DNA of 7,282 nucleotides. Source: Caulobacteraceae bacterium (lineage in GTDB: Bacteria > Pseudomonadota > Alphaproteobacteria > Caulobacterales > Caulobacteraceae). The stretch covers positions 1 to 7,282 of the forward strand of contig JANXWN010000287.1 in the NCBI GenBank assembly GCA_025351125.1, written 5' to 3'. Below are positions 1 to 7,200 of this stretch, in pieces; within the stretch, counting starts at the first letter, position 1, and every line of letters begins with the position of its first letter. The notes under the pieces were generated by a model. It was not told the DNA's origin. It did no database searches and saw nothing but the letters and a program-made list of their open reading frames with translations. Position numbers and translations under genes: made by a program.

Positions 1-538
1 CTTCGACCGCGATCTGACCGAGGGTTTCGGTGACCTGCGCCGAAAGGCACGCGCCGTCGGGGGAAAAAATACCGTCGCTCGTATTGATCGCCGCCCCCAT
101 CGGCGTTGGCCAGCCACGCAAGGCATGGACGATATTACGCAGGGCGCCCAAGGTGTGCACCGCGCCCTGCCAGCCGCCGGCGGTGGCGACGCAGCCGACC
201 GCACGACCGGCGAAATACGGCCGCGCGTCGTCGCGCAAGTCCTCGACAAAATCCAAGGCGTTCTTGATCACCCCCGACAAGGTTCCGTGATAGCCGGGCG
301 ATCCGAGGATAATGCCGTCCGCCTTGCTCAACTCGGTGACCATGGCGCGGGCGGCCTCGGAACGCGCCGAATCTCCCGGCGCATACAGCGGCAATCTGAG
401 CGCTTCGCCGCTGATCAAGTGCGTTCGGGCCCCGCCCCGCTCAGCCGCGGCGAGCACCAGATGCAAAGCTTTTTCGGTGGATGATCCGGCGCGGATCGCA
501 CCGCCGAGGCCGACGATATAGGGACTGGAACGGGTCAT
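1..538 (-). CDS. NADPH-dependent FMN reductase family flavoprotein (3' end cut by window edge)
   Basis: The minus strand reads open for 179 codons from an ATG at 538 to the window edge, with no stop, so the C-terminus is missing. The protein looks like a member of the FMN_red flavodoxin-like family, soluble cytoplasmic proteins that reduce flavin or quinone-like acceptors with NAD(P)H. The N-terminal beta strand and phosphate-binding loop are GLGGAIRAGSSTEKAL (residues 10-25). The family signature GSPGYHGTLSGVIKNALDF lies at 79-97. A second flavin-contact loop, TAGGWQGAVHTLGALRN, lies at 119-135. Family members are usually about 180-200 residues, so only a short tail should be lost. An in-frame TGA (559-557 on this strand) lies just upstream, so 538 is the first possible start. 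No good Shine-Dalgarno sequence precedes it. The gene is divergent from the YceI gene and shares a 126-base intergenic region with it. The family is clear; the true substrate (FMN, quinone, azo or chromate compound) cannot be told. Confidence 0.9.
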   Translation of the reverse strand, partial: MTRSSPYIVGLGGAIRAGSSTEKALHLVLAAAERGGARTHLISGEALRLPLYAPGDSARSEAARAMVTELSKADGIILGSPGYHGTLSGVIKNALDFVEDLRDDARPYFAGRAVGCVATAGGWQGAVHTLGALRNIVHALRGWPTPMGAAINTSDGIFSPDGACLSAQVTETLGQIAVE

Positions 539-544
539 TGGGGC

Positions 545-586
545 GGTAAATTCCGATCATTCGCATCGCAATTTGGCGTATTTACC
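545..586. promoter_or_regulatory. Inverted repeat in divergent promoter region, possible operator
   Basis: GGTAAAT at 545-551 and ATTTACC at 580-586 form an exact 7-base inverted repeat with 28 bases between the arms, about 35 bases centre to centre. It sits between the divergent FMN reductase and YceI genes, the usual place for a shared operator. A smaller symmetric element, CGAT-N7-ATCG (554-568), lies between the arms. The repeats are seen directly; a regulatory role is inferred. No convincing -35/-10 pair could be assigned on either strand here. Confidence 0.3.
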
Positions 587-588
587 TC

Positions 589-603
589 ACGGGTCAAGCC
601 CGT
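589..603. repeat. Degenerate REP-like intergenic palindrome
   Basis: ACGGGTCAAGCCCGT has a 5-base stem (589-593 with 599-603) and a 5-base loop. It resembles the GGGTCAAGCCCG palindromes common in alphaproteobacterial intergenic DNA (recalled, not searched). The ATG at 605 directly adjoins this repeat, which argues against it being the YceI start. The reverse strand carries TTGACC, a possible -35 box for the FMN reductase gene, but no matching -10 was found. Confidence 0.35.
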
Positions 604-651
604 CATGGTGCAACAAATTCGCCGTCCGGCCAAGCGCGAACACCGAAATAC

Positions 652-655
652 GGAG
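652..655 (+). promoter_or_regulatory. Ribosome binding site fixing the YceI start
   Basis: GGAG ends 9 bases before the ATG at 665. The alternative ATG at 605 has no such element and follows a palindromic repeat, so 665 is preferred. Confidence 0.6.
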
Positions 656-664
656 ACCGACGCT

Positions 665-1186
665 ATGCGTGCTTTCACCTACAGTCTGAACAAGGATCAC
701 ACTGACGTTGTGTTCGAGATCTCCCACCTTGGCTTTTCAAATAAGCACGGGTGGTTCCGTGACATGTCCGGTTCGTTAACCCTGGACGCCGACAAGCCGG
801 AGGCCGCGACGGTTTCCGTGGTGATCAAGACCCGCTCGATCGACACCAATCACGCCGAGCGCGACACGGCGTTGGCCGGGGCCGGGTTTCTTGATGCGGC
901 GACGTTCGCCGACATCAGCTTTGTTTCGACCGAGATCGTGCGGACGGGCGCCGATACCGCCGACATCACCGGCAAATTGACCCTTCACGGCATCACCAAA
1001 CCGATGATGCTGCACGCCAAACTCAACAAGATCGCATCGAATCCCTTTGATCACACCCCGACCGCTGGTTTTAGAGCGACCGGCGAACTGAAGCGCAGCG
1101 ACTATGGCGTGACAGCTTTCCTGCCGATGATCGGCGACGCTATCGCCATGACCGTCGACGCCGAATTCAGCGCGGCTAAACGCTGA
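665..1186 (+). CDS. YceI family protein without a signal peptide
   Basis: This 173-residue protein matches the YceI family, lipocalin-like beta barrels that bind long isoprenoid lipids such as polyprenyl or ubiquinone-like chains in characterised members. The opening block YSLNKDHTDVVFEISHLGFS (residues 6-25) carries the family D-x-H...F-x-x-x-H-x-G pattern, followed by GWFRDMSG (29-36). The middle has SIDTNHAERD (58-67) and FLDAATFADISF (75-86), equivalent to the usual D-x-x-x-x-P-x-x-x-F region but with Ala where many members have Pro. The C-terminal part has LTLHGITKP (105-113). The start at 665 is chosen because a GGAG ribosome site precedes it and the mature-type YceI sequence begins almost at once. 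Extending to the ATG at 605 adds 20 basic residues but still no hydrophobic signal peptide. Most YceI proteins are periplasmic, so this one is probably cytoplasmic, as some short family members are. The lipid ligand is unknown. It is divergent from the FMN reductase gene. Confidence 0.93.
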   Translation: MRAFTYSLNKDHTDVVFEISHLGFSNKHGWFRDMSGSLTLDADKPEAATVSVVIKTRSIDTNHAERDTALAGAGFLDAATFADISFVSTEIVRTGADTADITGKLTLHGITKPMMLHAKLNKIASNPFDHTPTAGFRATGELKRSDYGVTAFLPMIGDAIAMTVDAEFSAAKR

Positions 1187-1205
1187 GGAAGCGCGCGCCG
1201 CGGAC

Positions 1206-1298
1206 GTGGGACGCATTCTCGTCTGACCGGCGGGACGCCATCGCCCTTCGCTTCCGCGCTTGATTGTTCAGGGCGGTGGGACCTATTCTCGTTCACCG
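1206..1298. repeat. Imperfect direct repeat pair, 70 bases apart
   Basis: GTGGGACGCATTCTCGT (1206-1222) and GTGGGACCTATTCTCGT (1276-1292) match at 15 of 17 positions exactly 70 bases apart. Similarity continues with one gap to the ACCG ending at 1229 and 1298. The pair lies between the YceI stop and the lipoprotein start. The first copy is also enclosed by an inverted repeat, GGAAGCG (1187-1193) and CGCTTCC (1249-1255). It could be a tandem regulator site, or a remnant of a duplicated leader or small repeat element. Only the repetition itself is certain. Confidence 0.5.
1260..1289 (+). promoter_or_regulatory. Weak candidate sigma-70-type promoter for the lipoprotein gene
   Basis: TTGATT (1260-1265) and TATTCT (1284-1289) are spaced 18 bases apart, each matching four of six consensus positions. 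Transcription from here would give a short leader before the ATG at 1314. The -10 box lies inside the second direct-repeat copy. The motifs are seen; promoter function is speculative. Confidence 0.22.
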
Positions 1299-1313
1299 TT
1301 ATGGGGGTTGCGA

Positions 1314-2945
1314 ATGACAAATACCGGGCGAGCGTCGCGCATTTTCGCCGTCATCGCCGTCGGAGCCAGTTTGTGCGGCTGTGCGAGCGGGGATCATTTC
1401 GCCGGCCGGTTGACGAATTACAACATCGAAGCGGAGAAAGCCCAGGACGAGGCCATCGTTTTGAATATTCTGCGCGCGGCTCAGCGTCGACCGCTGTCGT
1501 TCACGGAACTGCAGAATGTCACGTCGTCGGGCACCCCCTCCGGCAGTGTCGGCTTCGGCGTGCCGCTAGCGCAAAACGGCGGCTCGATGGCGAGTACGTT
1601 CAGCCCGACTTTGTCGCTCTCGGGCGGCCCGACGCTGGCGGCGGGATTTATCAACACTCAGGATTTCTATCAGGGCATTTTGAAACCCATTCCGATTTCC
1701 ACCATCGACTTGTTTATTCAGCGGGGAATTCCATCGGATTTATTGTTCAATCTGTTGTTTTCCCGCGTCATCGTGACGGCGATACCCGGCGAGGCCGATT
1801 CCGCAAGCCCAGAGACATTCACCGCGAGCAATGACGTTAGGTCGCCCGAGCGGCTCGCGGCTTATCAGCGATTGATCCAGGTGCTCTTAAACCGCGGTCT
1901 GACGACGGGACCCGACAAATCCGAGCCGACGATCGTGGGGCCGCCGATAATCGATAGCGATTTAACCGGCGCCGACGCGCTCGCCAAGATCGCCGGCGCC
2001 GGCCTGGGGGTCAAGGAGGTCGATTGGTGCGCGCTCAGCGATCGGGAGCTACAGTCGGTGGCTTTGCGTCGCCGGTTCGATGTGGCGAAGGTAAGGGCCG
2101 GCCTGCCGGCCCAATGCGCCGTTGTCGCCAAAGCCAACCCGCATTCGTCGGACGCGAGCGGAATAACGACCAAGGCGCGGGCTGAAATTTCTCGCCTCCT
2201 CGCCGCCTCCGGCGCGCCGCTGGTCTATCGTCTGGAAAAAGCCGACGGCGGCGGCGGATTTCACCTGTGCACCGCCGGAGTCCGTTCGCAAGACGGCCGA
2301 CATGCGGTGAATGCCGGAATTTGCGACCCCGACACAGTGGTCGCCGCCGAACCTGTCACGACCCGGCCCCGCGCCTTTTCAGTTAAGATCGCCCGACTGC
2401 CGACAGCGGAGGTATCGGGACAGCCGCCAATTTCGCGGGACTATCTCTGTGAAGCGTTGAATAGTCTGGCCAAGAGCGGGGAGTCGCTCGATTGCGCAAA
2501 CCCGCATTGGGATGGCGCCGGTTTCGAAGTCGCGTTGGAGCCGCGTTCAACTTATAGCGTGCTGTACTATTTGGGAGAGATTGTTCGCCGTGAGCTTCCC
2601 GCCGCGCAGTCTTTGGATCATGACGCCGCGCAACCCTATGTAATGGTCAAGCTGGGTTATCGGATGGCGGCGATTCCGTACGAAGACTGCAACACACCCA
2701 AACAAATCCTGTCGAACGACAGTGACTATCGATGCGACATTCTCTTCTATCTGCGCCCAGGCGCGTTCCGCCGCTCGACCTTCTTGACCGTCCACTACGA
2801 CGGCGAGGATTATTCCGTTCCCGACGATGCGCAAGCCGGCAGAACCAATGAAGTGCTCGACATCGTCAACGAACTGATCGCGCTCAATCATTCGGGTAAG
2901 GATTCCCCGACCAGCAGCCTGCTGACGGTCGTCGGCGTGCATTGA
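1314..2945 (+). CDS. Uncharacterised cysteine-rich lipoprotein
   Basis: This 543-residue protein starts MTNTGRASRIF, continues with a short hydrophobic stretch (about 10-20) and ends its signal at the lipobox LCGC, so Cys23 should be lipidated after signal peptidase II cleavage. With Ala at +2 the protein is likely sent to the outer membrane, facing the periplasm. The ATG at 1314 is chosen because it gives a normal-length lipoprotein signal with GGGGG six bases upstream; a TTG at 1260 would add 18 residues before it. An N-terminal block with AIVLNILRAAQRRPLSFTEL (about 46-65) precedes a Gly/Ser-rich stretch (about 71-105) and a block with DLFIQRGIPSDLLFNLLFSR (about 132-151). The rest holds eight cysteines (239, 268, 319, 337, 379, 394, 459, 474), an even number compatible with disulfides in the periplasm. 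I recall related N-terminal blocks in unannotated proteobacterial proteins, but no named domain or enzyme motif is recognised. Lipoprotein status is well supported; function is unknown. Confidence 0.85.
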   Translation: MTNTGRASRIFAVIAVGASLCGCASGDHFAGRLTNYNIEAEKAQDEAIVLNILRAAQRRPLSFTELQNVTSSGTPSGSVGFGVPLAQNGGSMASTFSPTLSLSGGPTLAAGFINTQDFYQGILKPIPISTIDLFIQRGIPSDLLFNLLFSRVIVTAIPGEADSASPETFTASNDVRSPERLAAYQRLIQVLLNRGLTTGPDKSEPTIVGPPIIDSDLTGADALAKIAGAGLGVKEVDWCALSDRELQSVALRRRFDVAKVRAGLPAQCAVVAKANPHSSDASGITTKARAEISRLLAASGAPLVYRLEKADGGGGFHLCTAGVRSQDGRHAVNAGICDPDTVVAAEPVTTRPRAFSVKIARLPTAEVSGQPPISRDYLCEALNSLAKSGESLDCANPHWDGAGFEVALEPRSTYSVLYYLGEIVRRELPAAQSLDHDAAQPYVMVKLGYRMAAIPYEDCNTPKQILSNDSDYRCDILFYLRPGAFRRSTFLTVHYDGEDYSVPDDAQAGRTNEVLDIVNELIALNHSGKDSPTSSLLTVVGVH

Positions 2946-2983
2946 ACCGGGACGTGCGAGGGCCGGGCGGGGTTCCTGCGCAA

Positions 2984-3041
2984 GGTCCGGGTCGCGAATC
3001 TGGCGGATAAAGAGTCGGCGCCAATGTTCGGTCGCCGGACC
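2984..3041. promoter_or_regulatory. Inverted repeat upstream of the MDR oxidoreductase gene
   Basis: GGTCCGG (2984-2990) and CCGGACC (3035-3041) are exact 7-base inverted arms with 44 bases between them, in the 175-base gap between the lipoprotein stop and the oxidoreductase start. In GC-rich DNA such arms can arise by chance. No U-tract follows, so a standard terminator is unlikely. No clear promoter was found in the rest of the gap. Confidence 0.18.
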
Positions 3042-3120
3042 CGTCGAGTTAAAAATCTGACAAGGTCGCGGCGTCGCGCTATCTCTGCCACCGAAACCAA
3101 AAACACCCGAGGAAGCCCTT

Positions 3121-4125
3121 ATGAAAGTCGCCGCCGTCAAAGCCCCCGGCGGGCTCGACAAGATCGTCATTGAAGATCGACCGCAACCGGTTGCCAAAGC
3201 AGGCGAAATTCTTGTGCGGGTACGAGCCAGTTCGCTCAATTTCCACGACTTTGCTGCTGTGTCCGGAATGATAAAGGTGGCCGATGGGCGTATCCCGATG
3301 TCCGACGGCGCCGGCGAGGTCGTCGAAATTGGCGAGGGGGTGACGGCGTTTAAGGTCGGCGACGCCGTGCTTTCGACCTTTTTCCCTAATTGGCCTTCGG
3401 GACTTCCCCGCCTTGAGCGTTTGATCGGCGTGCCTGGCGATCACGTCGACGGTTTCGCCGCTGAATATGTCGCCATGCCGGCGAGCGCTTTTACACGCCT
3501 GCCGAAGAATTGGTCGATGGCTGAGGCCTCGACGCTGCCGTGCGCGGCGCTGACCGCTTGGCGCGCCTTGATGTTGGAGGCGCGCATTAAGCCCGGCGAC
3601 ATCATCGTCACGCAGGGCACGGGCGGTGTCTCTATCTTCGCCCTGCAGTTCGCCAAGGCGGCGGGGGCCACGGTGATCGCGACCTCGTCGTCGGCGGAAA
3701 AGCTGGCGCGGCTCAAAGCGCTGGGGGCCGATCATCTGATCAATTACAAAGAAGACCCCAAATGGGGTCAGACCGCGTTTGGTTACGCCGGGGGGCGCGG
3801 GGTCGATGCGGTGGTCGAGATCGGCGGCCCGGGCACATTGGGCCAATCGATCCATGCCTGTCGGATCGGCGGCCATATTTCCCTGATCGGCGTCTTGACC
3901 GGCGTGTCGGGCGAGGTGCCCACGGCTCTGGCCATGTCCAAGAATGTGACCATCAAGGGCCTGACGGTCGGGTCTATGGAGGATCAGAACGACATGATCG
4001 CCGCCATCGACGCCAATGCGATCAAGCCGGTGATCGATTGCACCTTTCCGCTCGACCAGATCGGCGCCGCCTTCGCCCACCAAATCTCGCAACAGCATTT
4101 TGGTAAGATTTGCTTGGCGATTTGA
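3121..4125 (+). CDS. Zinc-independent MDR oxidoreductase (NADPH:quinone oxidoreductase-like)
   Basis: This 334-residue cytoplasmic protein has the full two-domain layout of the medium-chain dehydrogenase/reductase superfamily. The GroES-like N-terminal domain includes EILVRVRASSLNFHDF (29-44) and DGAGEVVEIGEGVTAFKVGD (62-81). The Rossmann domain has the cofactor loop TQGTGGVSIFALQFAKAAGA (164-183), then KLARLKALGADHLINYK (194-210) and GGRGVDAVVEIGG (224-236). The catalytic zinc ligands of alcohol dehydrogenases are absent: Asn40 and Ser61-Asp62 stand where Cys and Gly-His-Glu would be, and the four-cysteine structural zinc lobe is missing. This favours reduction of quinones or enone-type substrates with NADPH over zinc-dependent alcohol oxidation. 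The start is supported by GAGGAAG (3109-3115) five bases before the ATG, and the length is normal for the family. It follows the lipoprotein by 175 bases and precedes the transglutaminase gene by 153 bases. The true substrate is unknown; annotation as a generic zinc-binding alcohol dehydrogenase would be misleading. Confidence 0.93.
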   Translation: MKVAAVKAPGGLDKIVIEDRPQPVAKAGEILVRVRASSLNFHDFAAVSGMIKVADGRIPMSDGAGEVVEIGEGVTAFKVGDAVLSTFFPNWPSGLPRLERLIGVPGDHVDGFAAEYVAMPASAFTRLPKNWSMAEASTLPCAALTAWRALMLEARIKPGDIIVTQGTGGVSIFALQFAKAAGATVIATSSSAEKLARLKALGADHLINYKEDPKWGQTAFGYAGGRGVDAVVEIGGPGTLGQSIHACRIGGHISLIGVLTGVSGEVPTALAMSKNVTIKGLTVGSMEDQNDMIAAIDANAIKPVIDCTFPLDQIGAAFAHQISQQHFGKICLAI

Positions 4126-4140
4126 TGAGGGACAGAAAGC

Positions 4141-4154
4141 TTGGGGCGCCCCAA
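4141..4154. other. Perfect 14-base palindrome after the oxidoreductase gene
   Basis: TTGGGGCGCCCCAA is a perfect palindrome beginning 16 bases after the oxidoreductase stop. AAG (4137-4139) and CTT (4157-4159) extend the symmetry with small mismatches. As RNA it could form a short stem with a GCGC loop, but no U-run follows on either strand. A weak terminator or a dimeric protein-binding site are both possible. Confidence 0.35.
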
Positions 4155-4201
4155 AACTTGCGTGCCTTGTATGCGGCAAATGCCGATCATTTGACGGCGA
4201 G

Positions 4202-4224
4202 GCGCACAAGGCGCTTGTGAGCGC
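4202..4224 (+). other. Leader hairpin upstream of the transglutaminase gene
   Basis: CACAAG (4205-4210) and CTTGTG (4214-4219) pair around a GCG loop. Outer GCG (4202-4204) and CGC (4222-4224) can pair if AG (4220-4221) bulges out. It lies about 55 bases before the proposed start. A smaller stem, CGGCA-AA-TGCCG (4174-4185), precedes it. It may be a leader structure or an operator; no known riboswitch or attenuator is recognised. Confidence 0.3.
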
Positions 4225-4268
4225 GCGATCCGCGTCGCTAGATGGCGCGGTCTCTTGCCGCCACGCCC

Positions 4269-4272
4269 GGAG
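4269..4272 (+). promoter_or_regulatory. Ribosome binding site supporting a CTG start
   Basis: GGAG ends six bases before the CTG at 4279, a near-ideal distance. It is badly placed for the TTG at 4297 (24 bases away) and lies downstream of the TTG at 4255. It therefore favours initiation at 4279. Confidence 0.45.
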
Positions 4273-4278
4273 CCCGTC

Positions 4279-7200
4279 CTGTCCGTTATCGCTGCTTTGC
4301 ACCACGTCACCCGCTATCGGTACGACAAACTCGTGGAGTTGGGACCCCAAACGATTAGGTTGCGTCCAGCGCCGCACTGCCGCACGCCGATCGCCAGTTA
4401 TTCGCTCAAGATTACGCCCGCGCACCACTTCATCAATTGGCAGCAAGACCCGCACGGTTCCTGGCTCGCTCGGGTCGTGTTCCCCGATCGAACCCAGGAA
4501 TTTAGCGTCACGGTGGACCTCACCGCCGAACTGACGGTGATCAATCCGTTCGATTTCTTCGTCGAACCCTACGCGGAACACTTTCCTTTCGCCTATCCGC
4601 GGGAGCTGGCCCGCGACTTGGCCGCCTATTTCGAGATTGACGAAGACGGACCGTCGCTGGCGCAACTCGCCGCCGGACTGGACCCGGCGGGACGCACCAC
4701 GGTTGATTTTCTGGTGTTCCTGAACGCGGAAATTCGCAGCCGAATTGCCTATGTCGTGCGTTTGGAGCCGGGGGTTCAGAACCCTGAGGAAACCCTGCGG
4801 TTGCGATCGGGATCGTGCCGTGACAGCGCTTGGTTGCTGGTGCAGCTGATGCGCAAGCTCGGGCTCGCCGCGCGTTTCGTGTCCGGCTATTTGCTTCAAC
4901 TCAAGGCCGACATCGACCCGATCGAAGGGCCTTTGGGAACCCAGGAAGACTTTACCGACCTGCACGCCTGGGCCGAGGTCTACATTCCCGGCGCCGGCTG
5001 GGTGGGCTTGGACGCCACGTCGGGACTGTTGTGCGGCGAGGGTCACATTCCACTGGCCGCGGCGCCGCATTATCGGTCGGCGGCCGCTATTATCGGCGTC
5101 GCCAGCCGGACCGCGACTGAGTTCGATTTCGAGATGAAGGTCACCCGCGTCGCCCAATCGACGCGCATCACCCGTCCGTTCGAAGATACCGATTGGCTCG
5201 CGCTGACGGCGTTGGGGGACGCGGTGGAGTGCGATCTGACGGCGCAGGATGTGCGCCTGACCTTGGGCGGCGAACCAACCTTTGTGTCTCTCGACGACCG
5301 CGAGGGGGCGGAATGGAACACCGCCGCCTCGGGACCCACCAAACCCAAGATCAGTGAAAAGTTGTTGATCCGCCTCCGGGATCGGTTCGCGCGCGGCGCC
5401 TTGACGCATTTTGGCCAAGGCAAATGGTATCCGGGCGAGCCCTTGCCGCGTTGGGCGTTGGGCCTCTATTGGCGCAGAGACGCGCGGCCGATATGGCGAG
5501 ATGTTTTCGCCGCGCCGCTGGGAGAACCGACGCAAACGACGGCGGACGCCCACGCCCTGATCGTCCGGTTAGCCGAGCGTTTGGGTGTCGATCCGGCGCA
5601 CGTCTTGCCGGCGCGGGAGGATCCGTTGCACTGGATCAAGGCCGAAAGCGATCTGCCGTCGAATGTCACCCTCGACGATCAGAGCCTCGACGACGCCGTC
5701 GGCCGCGCCACGCTTGTCAAGGCGATCAGTGGGGGGCTGTCGAAACCGGTTGGCTTTGTTCTGCCGTTGCGTCGCGCCAACGGCGGCAAGGAAGGCGATG
5801 GCTGGTTGAGCGAAAACTGGGTGTTGCGGCGAGCCGCGCTGTTTCTCGCGCCCGGCGATTCGCCGGTCGGCTTGCGCCTTCCGTTTGACGCCTTGCCGGT
5901 TCTTAAACCGAAAGACTACCCTCATATCGTCCCGCCCGACCCATCGGAGCCGCGTGGCGCACTGCCGACGTTTGACGCGATTTATCGCTCTGCGTCGGCC
6001 GGCATCGCCGTGGACCGAACCGAAAAAACCACCAAAACCAAGTCGCCGCCGGTCCGAACAGCGCTCACCGTCGAGGCGCGCGAAGGGCGGATCTTTGTGT
6101 TTATGCCGCCGACCGCGCGGCTGGAGGACTATCTGGAGTTAATCGCCCAACTCGAAATGGCGGCGCAAGGCCGACCGCTTCGGGTCGAAGGCTATCCCCC
6201 GCCCGACGATCCGCGATTGTCGGTATTGAAAGTCACGCCGGACCCGGGGGTGATCGAAGTCAATGTTCAGCCGGCCGGCAACTGGCGCGAGTCGGTCGCC
6301 ATTACGACCGGCCTTTATGAGGACGCGCGGGCTTGTCGGCTTACGGCCGATAAATTCATGATCGACGGTCGCCACACCGGCACCGGCGGCGGCGCTCACG
6401 TCGTAGTGGGCGGCGCCACGCCCGACGATTCACCCTTTTTGCGCCGACCGGATCTGCTCAAAAGTCTGTTGATATATTGGCAGCGACATCCGGCTCTGTC
6501 GTATTTGTTTTCCGGTCTTTTTATCGGACCGACCAGTCAGGCGCCGCGGGTAGACGAAGCGCGACACGACGCCCTCTATGAATTGGACATTGCTCTGGCG
6601 ATGATTCCCGCTTCGCAGGCCGACGAGCCGCCGGCGCCGTGGTTGGTCGATCGGCTGCTGCGCAATTTGCTGATCGACGTGGCGGGCAACACCCATCGAA
6701 CGGAAATCTGCATCGACAAGTTGTTCTCGCCTGACGGCGCCGCCGGGCGTTTAGGTCTTGTCGAGTTTCGCGGCTTCGAAATGCCGCCCGACGCGCGGAT
6801 GAACTTGGCTCAGCAGTTACTGATACGCGCCCTGATCGCGTGGTTTTGGCGAGAACCGCAAAGCGGTCCGTTCGTGCGTTGGGGCACGACCCTGCATGAC
6901 CGCTTTATGCTGGAACACTATGTTTGGGCGGACTTGCAAGCCGTGCTCAACGATCTCAACGGCGCCGGCTACGCTTTTGACAGCCAATGGTTCGCGGCCC
7001 AACGCGCCTTTCGCTTTCCGGTACACGGCGAAGTGCGACACGGGGGCGTGAGCTTGGAGTTGCGACACGCTTTGGAGCCCTGGCATGTGATGGGAGAAGA
7101 AACGACACCGGCCGGCACGGTGCGCTTCGTCGACTCCTCGGTAGAGCGATTGCAACTGAAGGCTACCGGTTTTCAACCCGAACGCCATGTGATCACCTGT

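Noticed and set aside
605..664. Upstream ATG start for the YceI gene
   Set aside because: It directly adjoins a palindromic repeat, lacks a ribosome site and adds residues that do not form a signal peptide. The ATG at 665 has GGAG at a good distance.
776..1216. 146-codon minus-strand open frame over the YceI gene
   Set aside because: It is entirely antisense to a recognisable YceI domain and has no family resemblance.
1260..1313. TTG start for the lipoprotein gene
   Set aside because: It would place 18 polar residues before a complete lipoprotein signal peptide that begins naturally at the ATG at 1314.
2944..2975. GAACC/GGTTC pair right after the lipoprotein stop as a terminator
   Set aside because: It has only five paired bases, a loop of over 20 bases and no U-tract, so it is not distinguishable from chance.
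2547..3239. 230-codon minus-strand open frame spanning the lipoprotein end and the gap
   Set aside because: It overlaps the coding ends of two plus-strand genes, has a composition typical of antisense shadows, and has no recognised motif or ribosome site.
4100..4534. Plus-strand open frame bridging the oxidoreductase end and the transglutaminase start
   Set aside because: It overlaps the N-terminal transglutaminase region in another frame, and its translation is low-quality Arg/Ser/Pro-rich sequence. The conserved protein lies in the frame of 4279.
3079..5553. Very long (824-codon) open frame on the minus strand
   Set aside because: It lies antisense to the oxidoreductase and transglutaminase genes, both clearly coding on the plus strand. 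Its translation is Arg/Gly/Asp/Gln-rich with no recognisable domain, typical of a mirror frame in GC-rich DNA.
5424..5888. 154-codon plus-strand open frame inside the transglutaminase-DUF2126 gene
   Set aside because: It is an Arg/Gly/Ala-rich out-of-frame reading of a region whose main frame matches a long conserved protein.
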